Origin: an uncultured bacterium
GTDB taxonomy: Bacteria; Bacillota; Clostridia; Oscillospirales; Oscillospiraceae
NCBI GenBank assembly: GCA_949286295.1
Contig: CASECK010000189.1
Coordinates: 1-7,624, forward strand
Length of the DNA stretch: 7,624 bases
Reading direction: 5' to 3'
Each line of letters opens with the position of its first letter. Within the stretch, counting starts at the first letter, position 1. The notes beneath the pieces are model-generated. The model saw only the letters and a list, made by a program, of their open reading frames with translations, had not been told where the DNA came from and made no database searches. The position numbers and the translations under genes were made by a program. Positions 1-5,796 of the stretch are shown here, piece by piece.

Positions 1-147
1 ATTTTGTGTATAGCCTTATTTTTGCTTAATATTCCCGCACAATCTGTTGTATTTGTAGGAGTAGTCGTTGGAATTATTTTTCTCATTTGGGGATTTTACA
101 AAACAGAAACAGGGATAACAAGTAAATTTGCAAGCAAAAAAATTTAA
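1..147 (+). CDS. C-terminal end of a membrane protein (partial, 5' end outside window)
   Basis: An open frame runs from base 1 to a TAA at 145-147 and gives 48 residues. The gene begins upstream of the window, so its product cannot be named. The visible part has two hydrophobic stretches, roughly residues 1-9 (starting ILCIALFLL) and 15-32 (starting VVFVGVVVG). A polar, Lys-rich tail ending KFASKKI follows, as expected for the last transmembrane segments of an integral membrane protein with a cytoplasmic C-terminus. The codons are AT-rich, unlike every other gene here, which hints at a foreign or mobile origin. A good + strand rho-independent terminator lies 88 bases after the stop, which supports a real transcript ending here. 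A transporter or permease is possible but unproven. Confidence 0.6.
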   Translation: MLCIALFLLNIPAQSVVFVGVVVGIIFLIWGFYKTETGITSKFASKKI

Positions 148-234
148 GCTATCAGTTGGCTTTCCGTTGTAGGGTAAACTTGACCCCAAACTTTCAAAAC
201 TAAATACCAGCCGCCTATCGGCGCGGCCAGCGAA

Positions 235-269
235 AGCAGTAAGTCTGAAAAAGATTTGCTGCTTTTTTT
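235..269 (+). terminator. Rho-independent terminator for the left-edge membrane gene
   Basis: The arms are 235-246 (AGCAGTAAGTCT) and 252-263 (AGATTTGCTGCT), with loop GAAAA. They form a 12-pair stem that includes two G-U pairs. A run of seven T follows at 263-269 on the + strand. It faces the + strand gene ending at 147 and is the only obvious content of the 148-304 gap. Confidence 0.75.
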
Positions 270-304
270 GTTGCCCGGCTCCGTTCCCGGCCATTTTACC
301 CTGT

Positions 305-505
305 TCAGATTGTAGTAATAAGTGAGAGGAAAATTTTTCTGCCCCGGCGTTTGGCATACTGGGGCCTATCAAAGTCTTTTCCGGACCGCTTGTCCACATA
401 AATGTTGTGCGCTGGAACAGACAGCTCCCCCAGGGCGATAAGCTGCCGGTCCTCCTTCTGGTCCTTGCTGCTGACGCGGATATATCCGTAAGTAGCCGCA
501 GCGAT
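305..505 (-). pseudogene. Serine recombinase (resolvase/invertase) N-terminal remnant
   Basis: The minus-strand frame from 505 encodes 66 residues ending at a TGA (305-307). Residues 5-21 (TYGYIRVSSKDQKEDRQ) carry the G-Y-x-R-V-S signature of serine recombinases, where the first Ser of VSS (residue 12) would be the catalytic nucleophile. Residues 35-48 (IYVDKRSGKDFDRP) match the family's second conserved block. After about residue 50 the similarity stops. The usual IKSIDRLGR-type block, the dimer helix and the DNA-binding part are missing. A strong ribosome binding site (AAAGGAGGGGA, 511-522) lies at normal distance, but the expected start codon reads ATC instead of ATG. In this family the protein normally begins MAAATYGYIRVSS-like. 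I infer a dead gene: start lost and 3' part replaced by unrelated sequence. A short expressed fragment from a non-standard start is possible but unlikely. Confidence 0.8.
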
Positions 506-616
506 GAATCTCCCCTCCTTTTCCGTTGCTCAGAAGCCATCCTCTACATTTTATCACTCTCCCCAAATGCCGCTGCTCTTGCTATCCCGAACCGCTCCCC
601 CACAAGTCAACAAAAA

Positions 617-661
617 ACCGCCGTATCCAGCAAACCATGCTGAATACGGCGGTCTTTTTTT
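617..661 (-). terminator. Terminator downstream of the sensor kinase (bidirectional shape)
   Basis: The inverted repeat has arms 617-632 and 638-653 with a 5-base loop. In minus-strand RNA all 16 pairs form, one of them a U-G pair. In + strand RNA the same position is a C-A mismatch, so the structure is better suited to the minus strand. T6 follows on the minus side (612-617 as A on +) and T7 on the + side (655-661). It lies about 90 bases past the kinase stop and ends the two-component operon. The rest of 506-741 shows no gene. Confidence 0.85.
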
Positions 662-741
662 GCTGCCAATTCTGACGAAGGGGAACTTGTCCTGCTGCCT
701 CTCTCACACGCGCCCGTCTCGGACGGCTCCCCCCTGTCCGC

Positions 742-2856
742 TCAGTTGGCCTGGGGCAGGGTGACGGTGGCCTTGAACAGGTCCCCGTCCACCGACAGCT
801 CAAACACGCCGCCCTGCAGCTCGGTGAGGCTCCGGGCGATGGACAGCCCCAGGCCGGAGCCCTCGGTGCTCCGGGACTCCTCTCCCCGGACGAAGCGCTC
901 CATCAGCCGCTCCGGCGGGATGTTCAGCGCCTCCCGGGAGATGTTTTTCACCGACAGCGACACCTGTCCCTTCCCCCGCTTCAAATCCAGGTAGATTCGG
1001 GTGCCCTCCATGGCGTACTTGGCGCAGTTGGACAGCAGGTTGTCCATCACCCGCCACAGGTGGCGGCCGTCGGCGTACACCCAGGTCTCCCCCTCGGGCA
1101 GGCCGGTGACCAGGGTCAGATTTCTGTCCCGCAGCTTCTCCTCCCACTCCCCCAGGGCCTGGTCCACCAGCTGGGCCATGCCGATTCGCTCCCGGTTGAC
1201 CGACAGCACCCCCGTGGAGGCCTTGCTGGCCGCCACCAGGTCCTCGGTGTGCTTTTTAAGCCGCTGGGACTTCCGGTCCAGCACCACGATATACTCCCGT
1301 GCCTTGGCGTCGGTCTGCTGGGTGGACTTCAACAAGGTCACATAATTGATGATGGAGGTGAGAGGCGTTTTGAGGTCGTGGGAGACGTTGGTAATCAGCT
1401 CGGCCTTGAAGCGCTCGCTTTTCATCTTCTCGTCCACCGCGCCGGCCAGACCCACGGAGATGTTGTTCAGGTCCTCGGCCTGCAGGCGCAAGTCGTGGGG
1501 CAGGCGGGCGGTGTCAATCTGGTGGTCCAGGGCGCCGGAGGCGATGATTCTCGCCCCCCGCCGCAGCCGGCTGCACCCCAGCGCCCACCAGGACAAATAG
1601 ACCATGGCCGCCAGGTTGAACAGCAGCCACAGGGCCATAAACAAGCCGCTGTACCAGGCGTTGAGCAGCAGAAAGGCGCTGCAAAGCGCGTAGGCCGCGA
1701 AGGAGAGCACCGCCTTCCAGGTCAGAGGCAGGCCCAGAAGGAAATCATGGATGGTCCTGACCATCCATGTGGCCACCCTGACCAGCAGGGTGGTGCGGCC
1801 CAGGGCCCCGGCCTTGACCCGTACCGCCAGGGTACGCAGGGTCAGCGCGACAGCCGCAGCCATCCCCGCCGCCGCCCCACAGAACAGGGCGGTGTAGAGG
1901 TTGACGGCCACCTGGTCCAGGGAGCTGTCCGCTCCCTCGCCCGACCACAGCCAAATCAGGTTCTCCCCGCTCTGGACGGCCACGACAGCCAGCCCCACCC
2001 AGGCGGCGGCCATGGCCAGGAGGTACACGTCAAAGAAAATTTTCTCCTGCCAGGTGATCGCGGCGCCCTGGACTCCCCTCCTATGGCCCCCCGTCCACAA
2101 AAGCGCCGCCATACACAGGCCCGCCAGGGACAAAAAGACCACCAGGCCCGTCACATTGCTTTCAAAGTTGGCCCGCTCCCCGGCATAGTCGGTCAACAGG
2201 GCGTAAAATCCGTCCTGGACGGTATCGCTCATCTCCCGGGCCACGCCGCACTCCACCACCAGGCCGGTGGACCCGCCAGGCGTTTCTTCGGAGGCAGCCT
2301 CCTCCCACAGCTGGGCGCCGCTGTCCTCCACCCAGTACTCCCCCAGGCCGAAGCTGGCGTAGTAGACGCCGTCCACCGTCTGCTCCATCTCCTGGCCGGG
2401 GGCCAGATTGCCCCCTAAGGTCCACAGCCCGTCGGCGGTGCGCACCTGGAAGCGGAACCAGGTCTGTTCCGGGTCCAGCAGGGCGGCGAGGGAGGCAATG
2501 CTCTGCTCATATTGCCGGCTCTGCACATAGCTCAGCGCCTCATCCGGCCAAATCCCGCCATCCGCCTCCCCCTGGGACTCCCGCAGTTCCACCCAGTGGG
2601 ACCACTGCTCCCCATCGGTATACTCCCCCAGAGGAAGCCGCCCCAGCGCCAGGGAGTCGGCCATGAGCGAGGCCACCGCCGCCTCCCGCTCCCGGAGCAG
2701 GTTTTGAAAGCGGAACGTCTCCTGCCAGCTGTCCGCCCCCTGGCAGAGCAGCCCCCGGAGCACGAAGGTCCCGAACAGCCCGCCCAGACAGGCGAAGGCC
2801 AGCAGCAGCAGGGCGGCGGTCCCCTTGAACCAGGGGCTGTCCTGAAGGCGCCTCAC
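742..2856 (-). CDS. Multi-pass membrane sensor histidine kinase
   Basis: The 704-residue kinase partners the adjacent regulator; it would autophosphorylate a histidine and pass phosphate to the regulator's Asp. The N-terminal half is membrane and sensor. TM1 is about 12-37, an extracytoplasmic region of about 200 residues spans ~38-234, and about five further hydrophobic segments lie near 236-255, 273-296, 318-342, 380-400 and 404-427. A HAMP-like linker follows (~428-478). The catalytic half is clear: H-box VSHDLKTPLT with His493, N-box around DNLLSNCAKYA (Asn606, Asn610), F-box ERFVRGEESRS (653-663), and G2 box EGSGLGLSIA (665-674). The G1 position reads VKNIS (636-640) instead of the usual Asp-containing DxGxG, which I recall as a known variant in clostridial kinases. 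The start is GTG at 2854-2856. It overlaps the regulator's TGA by four bases (GTGA) and is preceded by a G-rich ribosome binding site, so the two are translationally coupled. The ligand is unknown; the large sensor resembles no domain I can name. Confidence 0.95.
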   Translation of the reverse strand: MRRLQDSPWFKGTAALLLLAFACLGGLFGTFVLRGLLCQGADSWQETFRFQNLLREREAAVASLMADSLALGRLPLGEYTDGEQWSHWVELRESQGEADGGIWPDEALSYVQSRQYEQSIASLAALLDPEQTWFRFQVRTADGLWTLGGNLAPGQEMEQTVDGVYYASFGLGEYWVEDSGAQLWEEAASEETPGGSTGLVVECGVAREMSDTVQDGFYALLTDYAGERANFESNVTGLVVFLSLAGLCMAALLWTGGHRRGVQGAAITWQEKIFFDVYLLAMAAAWVGLAVVAVQSGENLIWLWSGEGADSSLDQVAVNLYTALFCGAAAGMAAAVALTLRTLAVRVKAGALGRTTLLVRVATWMVRTIHDFLLGLPLTWKAVLSFAAYALCSAFLLLNAWYSGLFMALWLLFNLAAMVYLSWWALGCSRLRRGARIIASGALDHQIDTARLPHDLRLQAEDLNNISVGLAGAVDEKMKSERFKAELITNVSHDLKTPLTSIINYVTLLKSTQQTDAKAREYIVVLDRKSQRLKKHTEDLVAASKASTGVLSVNRERIGMAQLVDQALGEWEEKLRDRNLTLVTGLPEGETWVYADGRHLWRVMDNLLSNCAKYAMEGTRIYLDLKRGKGQVSLSVKNISREALNIPPERLMERFVRGEESRSTEGSGLGLSIARSLTELQGGVFELSVDGDLFKATVTLPQAN

Positions 2857-3551
2857 TTGCTTCCCCCCCTTTCCATCTTATAGCCCAGGCCCCAGACCAC
2901 CTTCAGGTACCTGGGCTCTGCGGGGTTAATCTCAATCTTCTCCCGCAGGTGGCGGATGTGGACGGCCACCGTGTTCTCCGAGCCCAGGGCCGGGTCGTTC
3001 CACACCTGCTCGTAAATCTGGCTGGAGGAGAACACCTGCCCGGGGTGGGAGATGAGCAGTTTCAGGATATTGTACTCAATGGGGGTGAGGGCCACAGGCT
3101 CCCCGTCCACGGTGACCTCCTTGGACCCGTCGTCCATGGACACCGGGCCGACGGTGTAAAGGCCAGGGCCTTTCTCCGCCCCGCCCAGGGCGGTATAGCG
3201 CCGCAGCTGGCTCTTCACCCGGGCGATGACCTCCAGGGGGTTGAAGGGCTTGGTGATGTAGTCGTCCGCCCCGATGTTCAGCCCTAATATCTTGTCCGCG
3301 TCCTCGCTCTTGGCGGTCAGCAGGATGATGGGCACGTTGCTCCCCTCCCGCAGCTGGGCGGTGGCCCGAATGCCGTCCAGCTCGGGCATCATCACATCCA
3401 TGAGGATGAGGTGGACCTCCCGCTCCCGGGCGGCCTGGACGGCCTGCTGTCCATTATAGGCCCGGATGGTCTGATAGCCCTCGCTGGTCAGATAGATGTC
3501 CAGGGCGGAGACGATGTCCCGGTCGTCGTCACAGATGAGAATGGTATACAT
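2853..3551 (-). CDS. OmpR/PhoB-family response regulator
   Basis: This 232-residue DNA-binding response regulator is the usual family length. The receiver domain covers about residues 2-115: acidic pocket D8-D10 (ICDDDRD), phosphoacceptor Asp52 in LILMDVMMPELDG, conserved Thr79 (LLTAK) and Lys101 (ITKPFNP). The C-terminal winged-helix domain runs from ~130 to 227, with the family's SENTVAVHIRHLREK recognition-helix block and the closing VWGLGYKME. I chose ATG at 3549-3551 because GGAGGGAG lies five bases upstream and MYTILICDDD is the natural family N-terminus. A GTG ten codons earlier would sit almost at the predicted transcription start. It is first in a two-gene operon with the kinase. An inverted repeat and a spaced direct repeat at its promoter suggest autoregulation. 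Target genes are unknown; it resembles VanR/PhoP-type regulators of envelope functions. Confidence 0.97.
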   Translation of the reverse strand: MYTILICDDDRDIVSALDIYLTSEGYQTIRAYNGQQAVQAAREREVHLILMDVMMPELDGIRATAQLREGSNVPIILLTAKSEDADKILGLNIGADDYITKPFNPLEVIARVKSQLRRYTALGGAEKGPGLYTVGPVSMDDGSKEVTVDGEPVALTPIEYNILKLLISHPGQVFSSSQIYEQVWNDPALGSENTVAVHIRHLREKIEINPAEPRYLKVVWGLGYKMERGGSK

Positions 3552-3586
3552 AAAAACTCCCTCCGCGCGTTTGATTGACACTGCTC

Positions 3587-3614
3587 AGCATAGCACACAG
3601 TTTTTAAGTTGCAA
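3587..3614 (-). promoter_or_regulatory. Promoter of the regulator/kinase operon
   Basis: On the minus strand, TTGCAA (3609-3614) and TATGCT (3587-3592) are 16 bases apart. A TGC directly before the -10 gives an extended -10 element. It lies 36 bases before the regulator's ATG. Each hexamer matches consensus at 4 of 6 positions, so this is plausible but not strong. Confidence 0.6.
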
Positions 3615-3623
3615 GACGGAAAG

Positions 3624-3642
3624 ATTTAAGAACAGCTTAAAT
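3624..3642 (-). promoter_or_regulatory. Inverted repeat upstream of the regulator promoter, candidate operator
   Basis: ATTTAAG and CTTAAAT are perfect 7-base arms separated by five bases, placed about 10 bases upstream of the -35. On the minus strand a second CTTAAA lies 22 bases downstream of the first, inside the -35/-10 spacer. OmpR-type regulators commonly bind such AT-rich repeats spaced by helical turns. The binding protein is inferred, most likely the operon's own regulator. Confidence 0.4.
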
Positions 3643-3655
3643 TTTCTCCCCAGAC

Positions 3656-3708
3656 AAAAAAAGAGGACCGGCGGCGGGAGAACGCCCCGGCCTCTCTCCC
3701 GCCGCCGG
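3656..3708 (-). terminator. Strong rho-independent terminator after the MATE gene
   Basis: Perfect 14-base arms 3668-3681 (CCGGCGGCGGGAGA) and 3695-3708 enclose a 13-base loop. On the minus strand CCTC and T7 follow (3656-3662). It begins six bases past the MATE stop and should isolate the two-component operon from upstream transcription. Confidence 0.92.
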
Positions 3709-3713
3709 CGGGT

Positions 3714-5090
3714 TCAGCGCGGCTGTCTGCCAAATTCCATGCGGAAATAGTGCAGCAAAATTGCGCCCGACGCCAGGAAGGCAATCAGGTCGGCGGCGGC
3801 CTGGGTCATCTCCAGGCCGGTCAGGCCCAGCCGGCCGGACAGCAGGAACACCAGCGGGATAAACACCCCCTGCCGGCACACGGCCAGCACCATGGCCCGG
3901 GCCGATTTCCCCAGGGATTGGAAAAACATATTGGCAAAGGTGAGCACCGCCCCCAGCGGCAGGGTATAGCACTGCCACCGGAAGGCCCGGGCGCCAATCT
4001 CAATGACCAGCGGGTCGTCCCGGCGGAACAGGGCCACGATTTCAGGGGCCAGCGCGAACCCTATCACCGCCGCCACCGCAAGGATGACGGTACACGTCCG
4101 GATGGAGAACTTCACCGCCGTCTTGACCCGGTCCAGCCGCCCGGCCCCGTAGTTATAGCCCAGCACCGGCTGAAAGCCCTGGCCAAAGCCGATGATGACC
4201 GAGTTGATGAACTGAAACACCTTGGTGACGATGGCCATGGCGGCCACCGCCGCGTCGCCGAACACCCCGGCGTTCCAGTTCAGGGCCATGGTGGACAGGG
4301 ACATGATTCCCTGCCGGAAGAAGGAGGGCATCCCCTGCTTCAAAATGGCCAGATAGACCCCGGGGGAGCGGGAGATACAGGCGGGGCTGACCCGCAGGCT
4401 GCTCATCCCCGCCAGGAAGAAGAAGCAGAGAATTCCCAGACTGACGCACTGGCTGAGCAGGGTGGCGATGGCCGCCCCGGCAACGCCCATATCCAGCGTG
4501 AAAATAAACAGCGGGTCCAGCACCAGGTTCAGCAGTCCTCCGGTCCCAAGGCCGATGACGGACAGGTTCGCCTTCCCCTGCCAGCGCAGCAGGTTGTTCA
4601 GGGTGAAGGCCAAAATCATCACCGGGCAGCCCAGAATGATGTACCTGGCATAGCTCAGGGCATGGGGATAGATGGTAGGCGTGCTGCCCAGCAGCCAGAC
4701 AATCTGGCTCATTTGGGCCAGTCCCACCGCGGCCAGCAGGATTCCCAGCACCAGGGCGGTCAGGACCGCGCTGGAGGCCACCACGTTGGCCTGCTCCCCT
4801 TTGTTCTGCCCCAGCAGGCGGGAGGCAATGGAGCCGGAGCCCATGCCCACGGTGAATCCCACCGCCTGAATCACCGCCATCACAGAAAACACGATGCCCA
4901 CCGCGCCCGAGGCGCTGGTGCTAATCTGGGAGACAAAATAGGTGTCGGCCATATTGTAGACCGACGTGACCAGCATACTGGCGATGGTGGGCGCCGCCAG
5001 GGTGGGAATCAGCCGGTTGATGGGGGTCTCCAGCATCCTGGTCCGCTGGTCCTCCGGCTGTCTGGCGCGGTGCTGATGAAAGCCTGGCAT
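3714..5090 (-). CDS. MATE family multidrug efflux transporter
   Basis: A 458-residue, roughly twelve-helix protein of the MATE (multi-antimicrobial extrusion) family, which exports organic cations or other small toxic compounds in exchange for Na+ or H+. The first half has the typical opening PINRLIPTLAAPTIASMLVT (23-42), YNMADTYFVSQ (45-55) and the GMGSGSIASRLLGQNKGE loop (82-99). The second half repeats the pattern with GFGQGFQPVLGYNYGAGR (301-318). This internal duplication and the length are normal for MepA/DinF-like members. The start at 5090 is backed by AGGAGGGGGAG five bases upstream; Met19 lacks such a site, although homologues often begin near it. The gene has its own promoter and terminator, so it is a single-gene unit. 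The substrate cannot be told from sequence; family members export drugs, dyes or metabolites. Confidence 0.96.
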   Translation of the reverse strand: MPGFHQHRARQPEDQRTRMLETPINRLIPTLAAPTIASMLVTSVYNMADTYFVSQISTSASGAVGIVFSVMAVIQAVGFTVGMGSGSIASRLLGQNKGEQANVVASSAVLTALVLGILLAAVGLAQMSQIVWLLGSTPTIYPHALSYARYIILGCPVMILAFTLNNLLRWQGKANLSVIGLGTGGLLNLVLDPLFIFTLDMGVAGAAIATLLSQCVSLGILCFFFLAGMSSLRVSPACISRSPGVYLAILKQGMPSFFRQGIMSLSTMALNWNAGVFGDAAVAAMAIVTKVFQFINSVIIGFGQGFQPVLGYNYGAGRLDRVKTAVKFSIRTCTVILAVAAVIGFALAPEIVALFRRDDPLVIEIGARAFRWQCYTLPLGAVLTFANMFFQSLGKSARAMVLAVCRQGVFIPLVFLLSGRLGLTGLEMTQAAADLIAFLASGAILLHYFRMEFGRQPR

Positions 5091-5150
5091 ACGCGCTCCC
5101 CCTCCTCTCCCAGGCGCCCCCCGCTGCGCCGGCGGCGGGCGTTTTTCTCT

Positions 5151-5179
5151 ATTTTATACCCGTTTTCTTCCACTGGCAA
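5151..5179 (-). promoter_or_regulatory. Promoter of the MATE gene
   Basis: On the minus strand TTGCCA (5174-5179, 5 of 6) and TAAAAT (5151-5156, 5 of 6) are 17 bases apart. They sit about 60 bases before the ATG and downstream of the previous terminator. Confidence 0.7.
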
Positions 5180-5212
5180 GGGGCCCTGGGGCTTTCCGGG
5201 GATTTTTGGCAT

Positions 5213-5249
5213 AAAAACAGCCCGGAGGCCTCCCCTCCGGGCTGTTTTT
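5213..5249 (-). terminator. Terminator after the DUF6465-like gene
   Basis: A perfect inverted repeat has 16-base arms 5213-5228 (AAAAACAGCCCGGAGG) and 5234-5249, and a 5-base loop. It starts 17 bases beyond the small gene's stop and ends in T5 on either strand, so it could act both ways. Confidence 0.92.
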
Positions 5250-5266
5250 CGCGAAAAATCAGGGAC

Positions 5267-5584
5267 TTAGAAGCCCACCTTACCGGTGACGCTGCCGTTG
5301 AGCACATAATACACCGCACCGTCCTCGGGCTTCACATAGACCTCCAGGGTCTTGACCGCGGTGCCCTTGCAGTCGGCCTTGACGGCGGCCAGGATATCCT
5401 TCTCAGACACCTGACGGCCCTGATACTCCACCACCAGCTCCACCTTGGCGGCGGCGCGGCGGGCAGGGGCCTTGGCGGCCTTTTCCGCCTTGGGGGCGTC
5501 CGCCTTCACGCTCTTGACCGGCTCGGCCTTGACAGTCCCGGCTTGGGTGGCCTCGGTCTTGGAAACAGTCTTTTTGGTAGCCAT
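5267..5584 (-). CDS. Small DUF6465-like protein with Lys/Ala-rich tail
   Basis: A 105-residue protein in two parts. Residues 1-47 are a low-complexity, basic, disordered-looking tail rich in Lys, Ala, Val and Pro (for example KAEKAAKAPARRAAAK), with ten Lys and two Arg. Residues 48-105 form a compact domain starting VELVVEYQGRQVSEKDI and ending with a LEVYVKPEDGAVYYVLNGS stretch and GKVGF. This domain matches my memory of the DUF6465 family of Clostridia, whose function is unknown. There is no signal peptide or membrane segment, so it is likely cytoplasmic. The start is supported by TAGGAGAG six bases before the ATG. It has its own promoter-like element and a strong terminator, which suggests an abundant independent transcript. 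The histone-H1-like tail could bind nucleic acid, but that is inference. The alternative is an uncharacterised conserved protein. Confidence 0.88.
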   Translation of the reverse strand: MATKKTVSKTEATQAGTVKAEPVKSVKADAPKAEKAAKAPARRAAAKVELVVEYQGRQVSEKDILAAVKADCKGTAVKTLEVYVKPEDGAVYYVLNGSVTGKVGF

Positions 5585-5677
5585 AATTCGCTCTCCTAAA
5601 CTTGGGCGGGCAGGGCCGCCTTTTAATCATGCGTCTTGGGACACAGGGGGCAACGCTGCCGCGCCTGTCACCCATAT

Positions 5678-5706
5678 ATTGTAGCAAGAGCGGTGGGAAT
5701 AATAAA
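5678..5706 (-). promoter_or_regulatory. Extended -10 promoter of the DUF6465-like gene
   Basis: On the minus strand TGC-TACAAT (-10 at 5678-5683, 5 of 6) forms an extended -10. The -35 position (TTTATT, 5701-5706) is weak. The ~90-base leader to the ATG shows no recognised riboswitch. Confidence 0.5.
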
Positions 5707-5720
5707 TAGTCAACATTCCC
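5695..5720 (-). promoter_or_regulatory. Inverted repeat flanking the -35 region, candidate operator
   Basis: GGGAAT (5695-5700) and ATTCCC (5715-5720) are separated by 14 AT-rich bases and straddle the -35 position of the DUF6465 gene promoter. The placement is typical of a repressor site. No binding protein can be named. Confidence 0.3.
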
Positions 5721-5724
5721 ATTT

Positions 5725-5755
5725 TTTACCGGAAAACCCATGGTTTGTAGGTAAA
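5725..5755. repeat. 31-bp imperfect palindrome between the desulfidase and DUF6465 genes
   Basis: TTTACC (5725-5730) pairs with GGTAAA (5750-5755), and inner AAACC pairs with GGTTT around a CATG-like centre. Eleven of 15 positions pair as Watson-Crick. There is no T-run on the minus side, so it is not a standard terminator. It could be an operator or an RNA-end structure. Confidence 0.35.
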
Positions 5756-5796
5756 GTGCCGATGAACGCGGGGATAGGGCGGGCCAGGCGGTCCCT

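Noticed and set aside
144..340. Minus-strand open frame with a hydrophobic stretch (SDLLLSLAAPIGGWYLVLKVWG)
   Set aside because: It has no start with a ribosome binding site and overlaps the + strand terminator and the + strand gene end. It might be part of the decayed element, but cannot be supported as a gene.
1060..2418. Long + strand open frame (452 codons) opposite the histidine kinase
   Set aside because: It is the antisense of a clear kinase gene. The translation is rich in Gly, Gln, His, Pro and Arg with no domain, as expected for a shadow in high-GC DNA.
3552..3581. Alternative GTG start ten codons upstream for the response regulator
   Set aside because: It falls at about the predicted transcription start and has no ribosome binding site, while the ATG at 3549-3551 has an excellent one and fits the family N-terminus.
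3633..3646. 12-base word AAAATTTAAGCT shared (opposite strand) with the left-edge gene end near 139-150
   Set aside because: It is short and AT-rich, and one copy lies inside a coding end. Chance is the simplest explanation.
3552..5090. Idea that the MATE gene and the two-component genes form one operon
   Set aside because: A perfect 14-bp GC-rich terminator with T7 lies just past the MATE stop, and the regulator has its own promoter. A functional link remains possible but is not shown.
3750..5270. Long + strand open frame (506 codons) opposite the MATE gene
   Set aside because: It is antisense to a well-supported MATE transporter, has low-complexity His/Gly/Gln-rich composition and runs through a terminator hairpin.
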